Positions 33,898-42,759 of a stretch of DNA of 52,049 nucleotides are shown in pieces (position 1 is the first letter of the stretch; every line of letters starts with the position of its first letter). This DNA comes from JBCDLI01 sp038745535 (GTDB lineage: Bacteria > Pseudomonadota > Alphaproteobacteria > Rhizobiales > Rhizobiaceae). A model generated the notes under the pieces. The model worked only from the letters and a program-made list of their open reading frames with translations, did no database searches and had not been told where the DNA came from. The translations under genes were made by a program, and so were the position numbers. The stretch spans positions 1-52,049 of the forward strand of contig JBCDLI010000013.1 of NCBI GenBank assembly GCA_038745535.1. Direction: 5' to 3'.

Positions 33898-35163
33898 TCA
33901 GCGACCTTTGCTCAATTGTGTCCAAACAAGCACGTCGCCGCGCCAATCCTTGGCGATCCGGTCCTGCCAGAACCAGCGGTACCAATTCACCCGCAGCGGA
34001 CGGGGAAGGTCTGGAAGTATCACGCCGATAACGTCTTCCATCACCGATTGAGGGAAAATCTCATCATCATCGACCGGGTCAGATTGCGGGCTGATGAAGG
34101 TGACTGGCAAGTCGGCCTCGCCACAACGGGCTGCAATTTCGGCGCGCTCATCCACATCCACGAAACCGTAAACGCGTACTTCACTGGCGTCCCAAAGGCC
34201 TTCGCGTATTGCGAGATCAAGGCCGCGCCACACATTGAAAGAGCCGTCAAATTGCACCGCGATTGGCCCGGCTTCTGCATCATCCACGGCATATATCACT
34301 GGCCCGGGGTGCTTGTTCACCACGCGCAAAAGACTGTCCGGCTCCCGCGTGGCGTGAATTGTTCCGACACCAATCTCATGGTCTGCCCAACCATTGGTGG
34401 GCAGCACCAGAAACTCGCGTTCGTCACCGACGCCCGCCATGAGCGCTTCAGCATCTCCCTCCTCATATACGAGGTCGATTGGCACGTTCATCTCGCCGGA
34501 AAGTTTGTTCAGGTCTGGAAGCCACGAACTCACTTCATCCCGCATTTTACGCAGCGTCTCGGCTTTGTCCGGCGTCTGATCCGCATAGTGTGTGTCGAGC
34601 GCAACGACTGCCGTCATCGGCAAACTCGCCCGCGCGGCAAATTTCGCAGCTCGTTTGGCCAGCAGTGGCGCATCTTGGCCGAGTGCAGCAACGCGGACAC
34701 GTTCCGGCATGATGACAGCGTCGAGTGAAGGAATGCTGTGCGCTTCGCCATCTTCGGTGGATGTCACGGTGTCGTCACTCTCGAACGCCGTATCCAAAGC
34801 CAGTTCTTCGATGCTGCGCTCCAACGGCTGTTGAGAGCGCTGTAGCACGCCGCGCAGCGCATCTTGATCTCCGATGCCTGCAATCTCCGAACCGGAAATG
34901 TATGCAGCACGGGCAAGTATGTGGCTCGCGACGGGAATTGTCAGGATCAAAAACACGAGGGAAATTGATCCGGTAAACGCAGCATCGAATGTGCCTTTGT
35001 TAATGACCGTCCCCATCAAGATGAGACCCGCTCCGAGCGTGCCAGCTTTGGTGGCTGCATGCATTCGCTGGAACACGTCCTCAAAGCGCAAAAGTCCAAT
35101 TGTTGCGACCAGCAAAAACGCCAGACCCGCTAGTTTCACGAGAAGTCCAATGAGGTCCATCAT
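33898..35163 (-). CDS. mrpG: Mrp antiporter subunit G with long soluble C-terminal extension
   Basis: 421 residues, against roughly 110-130 for normal MrpG/PhaG. Residues 1-95 are a standard MrpG: three transmembrane segments, the RFEDVFQRMHAATKAGTLG motif and ISLVFLILTIPVASHILARA. The remaining 310 or so residues are soluble and acidic. Parts look like universal-stress-protein-type alpha/beta units (PERVRVAALGQDAPLLAKR, FLVLPTNGWADHEIG, VVNKHPGPVIYAVDD), with a second unit after about 275. The tail would face the cytoplasm if the usual topology holds. The reading frame is continuous with no internal ribosome binding site at the boundary, so it is a true fusion. Last gene of the operon, overlapping mrpF by four bases. 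Confidence 0.9.
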   Translation of the reverse strand: MMDLIGLLVKLAGLAFLLVATIGLLRFEDVFQRMHAATKAGTLGAGLILMGTVINKGTFDAAFTGSISLVFLILTIPVASHILARAAYISGSEIAGIGDQDALRGVLQRSQQPLERSIEELALDTAFESDDTVTSTEDGEAHSIPSLDAVIMPERVRVAALGQDAPLLAKRAAKFAARASLPMTAVVALDTHYADQTPDKAETLRKMRDEVSSWLPDLNKLSGEMNVPIDLVYEEGDAEALMAGVGDEREFLVLPTNGWADHEIGVGTIHATREPDSLLRVVNKHPGPVIYAVDDAEAGPIAVQFDGSFNVWRGLDLAIREGLWDASEVRVYGFVDVDERAEIAARCGEADLPVTFISPQSDPVDDDEIFPQSVMEDVIGVILPDLPRPLRVNWYRWFWQDRIAKDWRGDVLVWTQLSKGR

Positions 35164-35498
35164 TGTGCATTACCCCGCTTCTTCTCGCGATTGCGCATGC
35201 GCTGGGAGACGAGCTGTACTTTCTTCTCGAGAAATGCGCCAAAAGCGACGGTTGCAACAAAAGCAATCAAGGAGAAGCCGAAGGCGACGTCGAGAAACTC
35301 ATCGCGACCGCTGGCGAGCGCCGTGAGCGCACAGATTGCGATGGCCAGCGCGGTCAACATGTCCACCGCGATAAATCTATCCGCATAGCTTGGGCCCGAA
35401 ACGACCTTGATGCTCGCCGCGACTAGCGCTCCAACGATAACCACAATCATCACAGTGATCATCGGATCAATGATGGCATTGATTGTTTCAATACTCAT
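35160..35498 (-). CDS. mrpF: Mrp antiporter subunit F
   Basis: 112 residues with three transmembrane segments and the family core GPSYADRFIAVDMLTALAIA. The C-terminal tail is basic (RMRNREKKRG). Part of the hetero-oligomeric Na+/H+ antiporter. It overlaps both neighbours by four bases. Confidence 0.93.
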   Translation of the reverse strand: MSIETINAIIDPMITVMIVVIVGALVAASIKVVSGPSYADRFIAVDMLTALAIAICALTALASGRDEFLDVAFGFSLIAFVATVAFGAFLEKKVQLVSQRMRNREKKRGNAQ

Positions 35499-35878
35499 GC
35501 TCGGGCTCCTTGGCTTGTTACGTCGCGTTGCGGTTTTGGGCTTCCCTCAAACGGCAGTACCGCCCGTTCAAGCCGGTCTTTGATCTCGTCGATCACCTCT
35601 TGGTCGCTGTCGCGATCGAGGACGTGGATGTAGAGAAGTGACTTGTCGTCTGAGACGTGCAGAGAGGTCGTTCCAGGCGTAAGGCTCACGATATTCGCGA
35701 GCGTGGCGATGCCCATATCCGTTTTCAGGTCGAGCGGCACGGCGATGATTGCCGGACGAAGAGTGCTCGTATCTTTAAAAACGGCTGTAGCAACGCTGAG
35801 CGATGCTTTCATCAATTCAAAGACGAAAACGCGACAAAGGGTGAAAAAGGCTAACACGCGGATGAGGGGCGTTATCAT
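35495..35878 (-). CDS. mrpE: Mrp antiporter subunit E, short form
   Basis: 127 residues, while most MrpE/PhaE proteins are near 160. The conserved soluble domain is complete (PAIIAVPLDLKTDMGIATLA, IVSLTPGTTSLHVSDD, YIHVLDRD). The N-terminal hydrophobic part is cut to a single segment (MITPLIRVLAFFTLCRVFVF); the first two transmembrane segments of typical family members are missing. The ATG overlaps the mrpD stop by four bases, so a start further upstream would lie in mrpD. Either a natural short variant or a deletion. Confidence 0.9.
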   Translation of the reverse strand: MITPLIRVLAFFTLCRVFVFELMKASLSVATAVFKDTSTLRPAIIAVPLDLKTDMGIATLANIVSLTPGTTSLHVSDDKSLLYIHVLDRDSDQEVIDEIKDRLERAVLPFEGSPKPQRDVTSQGARA

Positions 35879-37401
35879 GGATTGAACCTCCCAACTTGAA
35901 TAGGATTATTGAAGATCGCCTGCACGTAAACGCTTGGGTCTGTCAGAGTGACAGAAGCCATTTGCGAGTATGCGATGAATGGTTCGGCCCAAAAGCCGAT
36001 GGTCACCGTGATCGCAGCTAAGATTACGACCGGCGCCACCATTATGGTCGGTACCGAGCGCACTGCTTTGCGTTCGATCGCGGGTGCTTTCCAGAATGCC
36101 TCCATCCAAATTTTCATCATGGAGTACAAGGTGAGAAGACCGGTAAAGAGCGCAACGCCAGCAAGCCAGCCCATATCGGCTTTGAACGATGCATCGATGA
36201 CCAGAAACTTGGCCCAAAATCCAGAGAGCGGCGGTAGTCCGGCCAGAGACAGGGCGGGAATAAGAAACAGCACTGCAAGCCACGGGTGCGTTTTCAGCAT
36301 GCCCCCGGATTTGCGGACATCGTCTGATCCGGACGCATGACGCACAACACCGGCGAGTAAGAACAGGTTCGCTTTCACGATGATGTGGTGGATGATGTAG
36401 AAAACCGCGCCTGCCATTGCGAGCGGGGTCGCGATGGCAAGACCCATCATGATGTAGCCGATTTGAGACACGATGTGGAAAGAGAGGATCTTCCGCATGC
36501 TCCATTGGCTTGCCGCTCCCATCACCCCGATGACCATCGTGAATGCGGCAACGATTGCTACGATCTCGCGGATGCCAGAGTTCTCGACTTCAAACAGCAA
36601 GGTGAAGACACGGAACGCTGCATAGACGCCAACCTTGGTGAGTAGCCCGGCGAAGATTGCCGAGATTGCAAACGGGGCGGTTGGGTAGCTGGCTGGCAAC
36701 CAAAAGAACAATGGGAAAAAACCCGCTTTGATGCCGAACGCGCACAGGAACAAGACTGCGGTGGCGACCAAACCCGGCGACGCATCAAGCGTTGGTAAAA
36801 CGCGTGCAAGATCGGCAAATGCCAGTGTCCCAGCAGCACCATAAAGAAGACCGACTGCGATCAGGAAGAACACAGTGCCAATCAAATTAAGGATCGCGTA
36901 TTTTACCGCACCGTCAATCTGGGCCTTGGTTTTTCCAAGGACGAGTAGGCCAAGTGACGTAACGAGCATGACCTCGAACCACACATACAGGTTAAAGATG
37001 TCTCCGGTGAGGAACGCGCCGTTAACGCCTGTGACCATGCCGAAAAAGAGGGGGTAGAACCCACCGCTGATGTGGACGCGACGCATCTCACACAGCGCGT
37101 AAAGACCAACACAGAAGGCGAGCGTGGCGGCGATCGCTACCATTGCTGCCGATAGCCGGTCAGCAACGAACGAAATTCCAAAAGGCACCGGCCATGAGCC
37201 GAACTCGACCGCTAGAATGTCGTATCGCGTCACGGCATCAACGAGCGCCAGCGACGAGCCGAGAAGTGCGAGAAGACCGATCATGCCAACAGCCCGCTGG
37301 GCTGTCGGCGACTGCCAGAGACACGCGGTAATCGCTGCCAACGCCAGCGGTATCAGGACCGGCCAAATCGTGACGAGGATGTTGTAGGTTTGCAGATCCA
37401 T
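35875..37401 (-). CDS. mrpD: Mrp antiporter subunit D
   Basis: 508-residue NuoN/NuoM-like transporter subunit with about 14 transmembrane segments. Landmarks: FNLYVWFEVMLVTSLGLLVL, the KAQIDGAVKYAILNLIGT lysine helix, FGIKAGFFPLFFWLPASYPT and the HIIVKANLFL segment. It carries proton-conducting residues of the complex-I-like fold. Seven bases separate it from mrpC. Confidence 0.95.
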   Translation of the reverse strand: MDLQTYNILVTIWPVLIPLALAAITACLWQSPTAQRAVGMIGLLALLGSSLALVDAVTRYDILAVEFGSWPVPFGISFVADRLSAAMVAIAATLAFCVGLYALCEMRRVHISGGFYPLFFGMVTGVNGAFLTGDIFNLYVWFEVMLVTSLGLLVLGKTKAQIDGAVKYAILNLIGTVFFLIAVGLLYGAAGTLAFADLARVLPTLDASPGLVATAVLFLCAFGIKAGFFPLFFWLPASYPTAPFAISAIFAGLLTKVGVYAAFRVFTLLFEVENSGIREIVAIVAAFTMVIGVMGAASQWSMRKILSFHIVSQIGYIMMGLAIATPLAMAGAVFYIIHHIIVKANLFLLAGVVRHASGSDDVRKSGGMLKTHPWLAVLFLIPALSLAGLPPLSGFWAKFLVIDASFKADMGWLAGVALFTGLLTLYSMMKIWMEAFWKAPAIERKAVRSVPTIMVAPVVILAAITVTIGFWAEPFIAYSQMASVTLTDPSVYVQAIFNNPIQVGRFNP

Positions 37402-37408
37402 GTTTGAG

Positions 37409-37765
37409 TTATCCTTGCTCGCCTTCGGCTGCTGTCATCGCGGCCGTGTCGAGTGTTTGAAATGATGAGTAGGCTTTCACTGCCAGGGCAATCGCGAAGG
37501 CGGTCAGTGCGAAACCGATAACAATAGCGGTCAAAACCAATGCCTGCGGCAGCGAGTTTGCAGCTGTTTGTGCAAGACCTTCGGTGCCCCTTTCGATGAT
37601 TGGTGGCGCGACCGAACCCAGGCGACCGGACAGGAAGATAACAACGTTTGCGCCAGCCGCAAGCAGCGCGATACCGAGGATCATCCGCACAAGATTTCGT
37701 GCAAGCAGCATGTAGATGCCAGCTCCTGCGATGATCGAAATCATCGCCGCGTATACGACAGTCAT
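37409..37765 (-). CDS. mrpC: Mrp antiporter subunit C
   Basis: 118 residues, NuoK-like, with three transmembrane segments (AGIYMLLARNLVRMILGIAL and ALVLTAIVIGFALTAFAIAL). It overlaps mrpA by four bases. Confidence 0.95.
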   Translation of the reverse strand: MTVVYAAMISIIAGAGIYMLLARNLVRMILGIALLAAGANVVIFLSGRLGSVAPPIIERGTEGLAQTAANSLPQALVLTAIVIGFALTAFAIALAVKAYSSFQTLDTAAMTAAEGEQG

Positions 37766-40626
37766 TGCTGTACTCCTTGAAGGGTAGGGCCCGTTTCGGC
37801 CGTGGCTTTTTCACGATGGATAACGAGAGCGTTTTGTTGCTGTACACGCACCATGAAGGCCAGCACGCCGCCGAGCACTGTGAGGAAGACGCCCAGATCG
37901 AAGATCATCGTCGTGCCGATTTTAATCGACGTGAAGCCGAGGTTGAGATCACCCCACTGGTGGGTGAGGAACGACCCGTTGAGCCAGGCTCCAGGCAGTC
38001 CCGATACGATGGCGAGCACCAAGCCAATGCCCATCACGACAATCGGGTGAAGCCAGAGCCTTTTCTGGGCGAAATTCACGCCAAGCGCGAGTGCGAGGAC
38101 CGCAAAACCTGCGGAAGCAATAAGCCCCCCGATAAAGCCGCCGCCCGGTTCGTTGTGCCCGCGAAACAACACAAAGATCGAGACAGCGATCATGATGACG
38201 AAAAAGAACCGCGCAGTCGTGACGAAGATGAGAGATGGCATCGTGACCGTGCTGTCGCCACTCGTCTCCGGCAGCGCAGTTTTACGAATAGACAGAAGGC
38301 CCCACACGCTGATCGCAGCGAAGGCCACAACCGCGATTTCGCCCAGTGTATCGAGAGCGCGGAAGTCGACCAAAATGACGTTAACGACGTTCCGTCCAAA
38401 AGCGTCACTAAGGCTTCGCTCCGCGAAGTATTGTGTCACGGTCAGGTCAAACGGTTTGGTCGCTATTGATAGGACGACCACAAACACAGTGAGTGCGAAA
38501 GCTATCGAAAGAAGGGCGTCACCGGGTCTGAAGTCGAACCGCCCGTGATCCCCACGCCGGATCGCAATCGTTGGAAGTTTGACCAACACCGCCATCACGA
38601 TGACGACGAAAAGCGTTTCGACAGAGAATTGTGTCAGTGCAAGATCCGGCGCACCGTTCATCAAGAACACGAGTGCGATACCGTAGCCCAACAGGCCCAC
38701 AGCGACGACCGCCACCACCAGAGAGCGGCTGATAGAGGCGACAACCGCGCTGGCAGCGACAAGCAAACAGACGATGAGAAGGTAGGGGCGGATCGGTTGT
38801 GTGACCAATGCGGAGACATCGCCGAAACCGTTTGTTCCCGCAAAGCCCACAACAATCCCGTAAATTAGCGCTACGGCCACGACGCCAATCGTCGTCACGA
38901 CATAGCTGCGCATTGATCCATTCTGCACAGTGCGGGTCGTGCCTTTCGACAGCGCCAACAAGCCATCAAACAGGAAGTAGTAACCGCGCTCCGCGCTCAG
39001 TTTCTCAATGGGCGCAAGGTGCGCAACGAGCCGACGAAGGCGACCCCATTGCCAAATAAAAACGCCGCCGACTGCTACAACTAGGATCGATAGGAGCAGC
39101 ATCGGTGTAATGCCCGCCCATAATTCAAAAGAGACGTAGAAGGGTTCTCCGTTCAGTGCAATCGCTGCGGGTCCGACAATCAAAAACTGCGGAATGTCAG
39201 CAAATACACCGAGCGCGATACCGAGTATCGCCAAAACCGCGGGACCGGCTGACATTCCAAACGTCTCACCGTGGATGCAGTCTGATTTCTTGAGCATCGG
39301 GCCCGTGAAAAAGGGCTTCAACGCTAACACGCCCGCGACTGCGACCAACACGGCGTTCACGACAACAGTCGCCGCAGTCACGAGAAAGACGAAGGACGCT
39401 TCCAGCTTCGCTTCAATCACATACTCTTTAGCAATAAAGCCGATAAAGGGCGGCAAGCCGGCCATGGATAAGCTTGCCAGGACCGTTGCGGCGGCGGTGA
39501 TCGGGAACACGTAAAGGAGGCCGTGAACGTCGGCGACTTTGGGTTTTCCTGTCGCGTGAATGACAATGCCTGCGCTGAAAAACAGTGCTGCTTTGTAAAG
39601 CGCGTGGGCAAGAATGAAGCCAGCCACACCAATCGATGCACCGGGTCCCTCAAGAGCAATGAGAGTGACGAGAATACCAAGCGATGCGACCGTCGAATAG
39701 GCCAGCATAGACTTGAGGCCGTCTGTACGAATTGCGTTATAGGCGGCGACCAGCATCGTGACGAGGCCGAATCCGAGCATGATGTTGAGCACGGTGGTGG
39801 ACTGCGAGAGCACCGGGTCAAACCGCGCGAGCAAATAAATGCCGAGTTTCACCATCGTGGCAGAGTGCAGATAGGCGGACGCCGGTGTCGGTGCCTGCAT
39901 CGCATTCGGCAGCCAGAAGTGGAACGGGAATTGGGCAGACTTCGTAAACGCTCCGAGCAATATCAGCGCGACCATGATTGCAAACCAAGGGCTTGCTGCT
40001 AGGCCTTCGGGATCAGCTGTCATTGCCGATAACGAGAACGTTCCAGCTTCCATGCCTGCGATCAATAGTCCGCCGAAAAGCGCCAGACCGCCGCCCGCTG
40101 TGATAATCAAAGATTGTAAAGCAGCTTTGCGCGCCGCGGCCGATGTGGACTTGAACCCGATCAGCATGAAGGAGATCAGGCTCGTCATCTCCCAGAAAAT
40201 GAACAGCGCGATCACGTTATCGGACAGGACAGCGCCGAGCATTGCTGACATGAAGAGGAGGATGAAGGCGATAAACCGCGCGCGTTCATTGGCCTTTTCG
40301 TCAGGATAGTAGGCCGCTGCGTACAACACGACGAGTGCCGCGATGCCGGTAATCAACAACGCAAACAGCATTGAAAATCCATCGAGCCGAAGTGCAAGGT
40401 TCACATCAATGCTCGGTACCCAATTCACCTGTTGGGTGTGGGTAACAATCTGCTCATCGGTAGCAAGCGAGGGTAAGTAGGCAATGAATGCCGCAAACAG
40501 CCCCGCAGGCAAAAGCGCTGCAACCGGGCCACTCAGCTTGCCAAATCTTGGTAAAATAAAAAAACTCGCGATTGAACCGGCAAAGGCAACAATCAAGATT
40601 GTGGCGAGCGAAATTTCAAAGGGCAT
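37762..40626 (-). CDS. mrpA: Mrp antiporter fused subunits A and B
   Basis: 954 residues. Residues about 1-780 are MrpA, NuoL-like with roughly 20 transmembrane segments (FWEMTSLISFMLIGFKSTSA, PFHFWLPNAMQAPTPASAYL, HALYKAALFFSAGIVIHATG) and the MrpA C-terminal module. Residues about 800-954 are MrpB (FVLFRGHNEPGGGFIGGLIA). A-B fusion defines group-2 Mrp operons, as in rhizobial pha loci. Role: Na+(K+)/H+ exchange for sodium and alkaline-pH tolerance. First gene of the operon, with a 248-bp divergent spacer to dxs. Confidence 0.95.
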   Translation of the reverse strand: MPFEISLATILIVAFAGSIASFFILPRFGKLSGPVAALLPAGLFAAFIAYLPSLATDEQIVTHTQQVNWVPSIDVNLALRLDGFSMLFALLITGIAALVVLYAAAYYPDEKANERARFIAFILLFMSAMLGAVLSDNVIALFIFWEMTSLISFMLIGFKSTSAAARKAALQSLIITAGGGLALFGGLLIAGMEAGTFSLSAMTADPEGLAASPWFAIMVALILLGAFTKSAQFPFHFWLPNAMQAPTPASAYLHSATMVKLGIYLLARFDPVLSQSTTVLNIMLGFGLVTMLVAAYNAIRTDGLKSMLAYSTVASLGILVTLIALEGPGASIGVAGFILAHALYKAALFFSAGIVIHATGKPKVADVHGLLYVFPITAAATVLASLSMAGLPPFIGFIAKEYVIEAKLEASFVFLVTAATVVVNAVLVAVAGVLALKPFFTGPMLKKSDCIHGETFGMSAGPAVLAILGIALGVFADIPQFLIVGPAAIALNGEPFYVSFELWAGITPMLLLSILVVAVGGVFIWQWGRLRRLVAHLAPIEKLSAERGYYFLFDGLLALSKGTTRTVQNGSMRSYVVTTIGVVAVALIYGIVVGFAGTNGFGDVSALVTQPIRPYLLIVCLLVAASAVVASISRSLVVAVVAVGLLGYGIALVFLMNGAPDLALTQFSVETLFVVIVMAVLVKLPTIAIRRGDHGRFDFRPGDALLSIAFALTVFVVVLSIATKPFDLTVTQYFAERSLSDAFGRNVVNVILVDFRALDTLGEIAVVAFAAISVWGLLSIRKTALPETSGDSTVTMPSLIFVTTARFFFVIMIAVSIFVLFRGHNEPGGGFIGGLIASAGFAVLALALGVNFAQKRLWLHPIVVMGIGLVLAIVSGLPGAWLNGSFLTHQWGDLNLGFTSIKIGTTMIFDLGVFLTVLGGVLAFMVRVQQQNALVIHREKATAETGPTLQGVQQ

Positions 40627-40874
40627 ACGGCTTCTCCTGTCGCCCCTACCGGAGCAACAGCCGTGCCAGTTGATATATCGAATAAAATCAATCAGTTAGA
40701 AATAGGCTGTGAATCAATCCGTGAGCTTATGTTGGAACTTTCGTACATGAGATGTTCGGATAATCGGACACCGATCAAGAGATGCGAAAAATCGACCAAG
40801 TTTGGGCAGAGCTTTTGTCATTCGATACGTGATGTGCAAAAGGCCTCGCGCCGCCTCACAACCGCGATGAACCA

Positions 40875-42659
40875 GTGGAACTACCGTTGAGCTTGCTCAG
40901 TACAATCAATTCGCCATCCGATTTGACCGCGTTGGACGACAAGGCGCTCCGGCGCTTGGCCGATGAGTTGCGCGCGGAACTCATACAGTCTGTGTCGAAG
41001 TCCGGCGGTCACTTGGGATCGAACTTGGGCGTTGTTGAACTGACCGTTGCAGTTCACGCCGTATTCAACGCGCCACATGATCGAATAATCTGGGACGTGG
41101 GACACCAAACCTACATCCACAAAATCCTGACCGGTCGACGCCACAAGCTTCCGTCCATTCGGCAAGAGGGCGGCCTGTCGGGCTTTACCAAGCGCAGCGA
41201 GAGCGAGTTCGATCCGTTTGGCGCGGCGCATTCGTCGACATCTATTTCAGCAGCCCTCGGAATGGCAGAAGCGTCAAGGTTGAAAGGTGAAACCCGCAAC
41301 GTCGTCGCCATTATCGGCGATGGCGCAATGTCAGCCGGCATGGCTTTTGAGGCGATAAACAACGCCGGCGTAAGCAAGTCGAAAATGCTGGTCATCCTCA
41401 ACGACAACGACCTTTCGATCTCCGAGCCTACCGGCGCTTTGAGTCAGCATCTTGCGTCGCAAAGCGGAGAAGTCTCGCAAAACCTCTTCACGAATTTGGG
41501 ATTCGCATACACTGGGCCGATTGACGGTCACGATATCCTCGCTTTGATGTCCGCACTTCAGCAGTACCAGAAGTCTAATTCGCAAAAGCCCGTTTTGCTC
41601 CACGTGAAGACGCGGAAAGGCGCAGGGTACCCACCAGCTGAAAACGCTGCTGATAAGTATCACGGCGTGGGCGGATTTGACGTGACAACAGGGCAGCAAA
41701 CCGCAAAGAAATCTGCCAAGACTTACTCTTCTGTCTTCGCCGAAGCGCTGACAGGCCACGCCCGTGGCGACCAGAACGTCGTGGCAATCTCGGCCGCTAT
41801 GCTTTCCGGCACGGGTCTAGAATCATTTCAGAACGAGTTCCCCGATCGTACTTTTGACGTCGGCATCGCTGAACAGCACGCGGTGACGTTTGCAGCGGGA
41901 TTGGCTTGCGAAGGCATCAAGCCTTTTTGCGCGCTCTACTCAACGTTTCTGCAACGTGCCTATGACCAAGTCGTCCACGATGTTGCGATCCAGAATTTGC
42001 CTGTCCGGTTCGCAATTGATCGTGCCGGCTATGTGGGTGCGGATGGCGCGACCCATGCGGGTTCATTTGATCTGTCGATGCTCACTTGTTTGCCAAATTT
42101 CATAGTCATGGCACCTAGCGACGCGGATGAGTTGAAGAAGATGATTGCTTTGGCAGTCGACTATGATGATGGCCCTTGTGCGTTTCGCTATCCGCGAGGC
42201 GAAGCTATGTCCCCGCCTGAACCTTTTGCTGGTCCACCGATCAAAATCGGAAAGGGCCGAATCGTCAAACAAGGCACTCGTGTTGCCATCCTTTCGCTCG
42301 GCACGCGCCTTCAGGCATCGCTGGACGCTGCGTCGCGACTTGATGAACTCGGCTTCTCGACAACCGTGGCAGATGCGCGCTTTGCAAAACCGGTAGACGC
42401 AGGCTTGGTCAGTCGCATCGCAAAAGAGCACGAGTTGCTCATCACGGTCGAGGAGGGTGCAATCGGTGGTTTCTCCGCCAGTGTCATGCAACAGCTGTCG
42501 AAGACCGGACTACTTGATGGGAAAATCAAGGTCCGCGCGGTCATGATGCCCGATCACTTCATCGATCATGCGTCACAAGCCTCGCAACTCAACACTGCTG
42601 GCTTAGACGCGGAAGGGATAGTCCGCACCTCACTGGATGCGTTGAATTTTAACCAATAA
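40875..42659 (+). CDS. dxs: 1-deoxy-D-xylulose-5-phosphate synthase
   Basis: 594 residues from GTG 40875; the nearby ATG 40867 is out of frame. Thiamine-diphosphate enzyme condensing pyruvate and glyceraldehyde-3-phosphate, the first step of the MEP isoprenoid pathway. Motifs: GGHLGSNLGVVELTVAVH, IIWDVGHQTYIHKILTGR, HSSTSISAALGMA, ThDP site IGDGAMSAGMAFEAINNAG, then FDVGIAEQHAVTFAAGLA and DRAGYVGADGATHAG. It is about 40 residues shorter than common DXS. It stands alone, without the xseB or ispA neighbours usual in Alphaproteobacteria, so it may be a second copy. Confidence 0.94.
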   Translation: MELPLSLLSTINSPSDLTALDDKALRRLADELRAELIQSVSKSGGHLGSNLGVVELTVAVHAVFNAPHDRIIWDVGHQTYIHKILTGRRHKLPSIRQEGGLSGFTKRSESEFDPFGAAHSSTSISAALGMAEASRLKGETRNVVAIIGDGAMSAGMAFEAINNAGVSKSKMLVILNDNDLSISEPTGALSQHLASQSGEVSQNLFTNLGFAYTGPIDGHDILALMSALQQYQKSNSQKPVLLHVKTRKGAGYPPAENAADKYHGVGGFDVTTGQQTAKKSAKTYSSVFAEALTGHARGDQNVVAISAAMLSGTGLESFQNEFPDRTFDVGIAEQHAVTFAAGLACEGIKPFCALYSTFLQRAYDQVVHDVAIQNLPVRFAIDRAGYVGADGATHAGSFDLSMLTCLPNFIVMAPSDADELKKMIALAVDYDDGPCAFRYPRGEAMSPPEPFAGPPIKIGKGRIVKQGTRVAILSLGTRLQASLDAASRLDELGFSTTVADARFAKPVDAGLVSRIAKEHELLITVEEGAIGGFSASVMQQLSKTGLLDGKIKVRAVMMPDHFIDHASQASQLNTAGLDAEGIVRTSLDALNFNQ

Positions 42660-42759
42660 TTCAACGCTCCATTTACCAACACAGCAGTTCCCGCTTCCGC
42701 TCCACTTTATCGCAAGGTCAAAATCGTACGTTGGTGTTCCACCTGTTGGAGAGTGCGCG

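Noticed and set aside
40663..40890. 75-codon frame between mrpA and dxs
   Set aside because: It overlaps the dxs start, has Cys/Arg/Ser-rich composition, no RBS and no recognisable family; likely spacer DNA.
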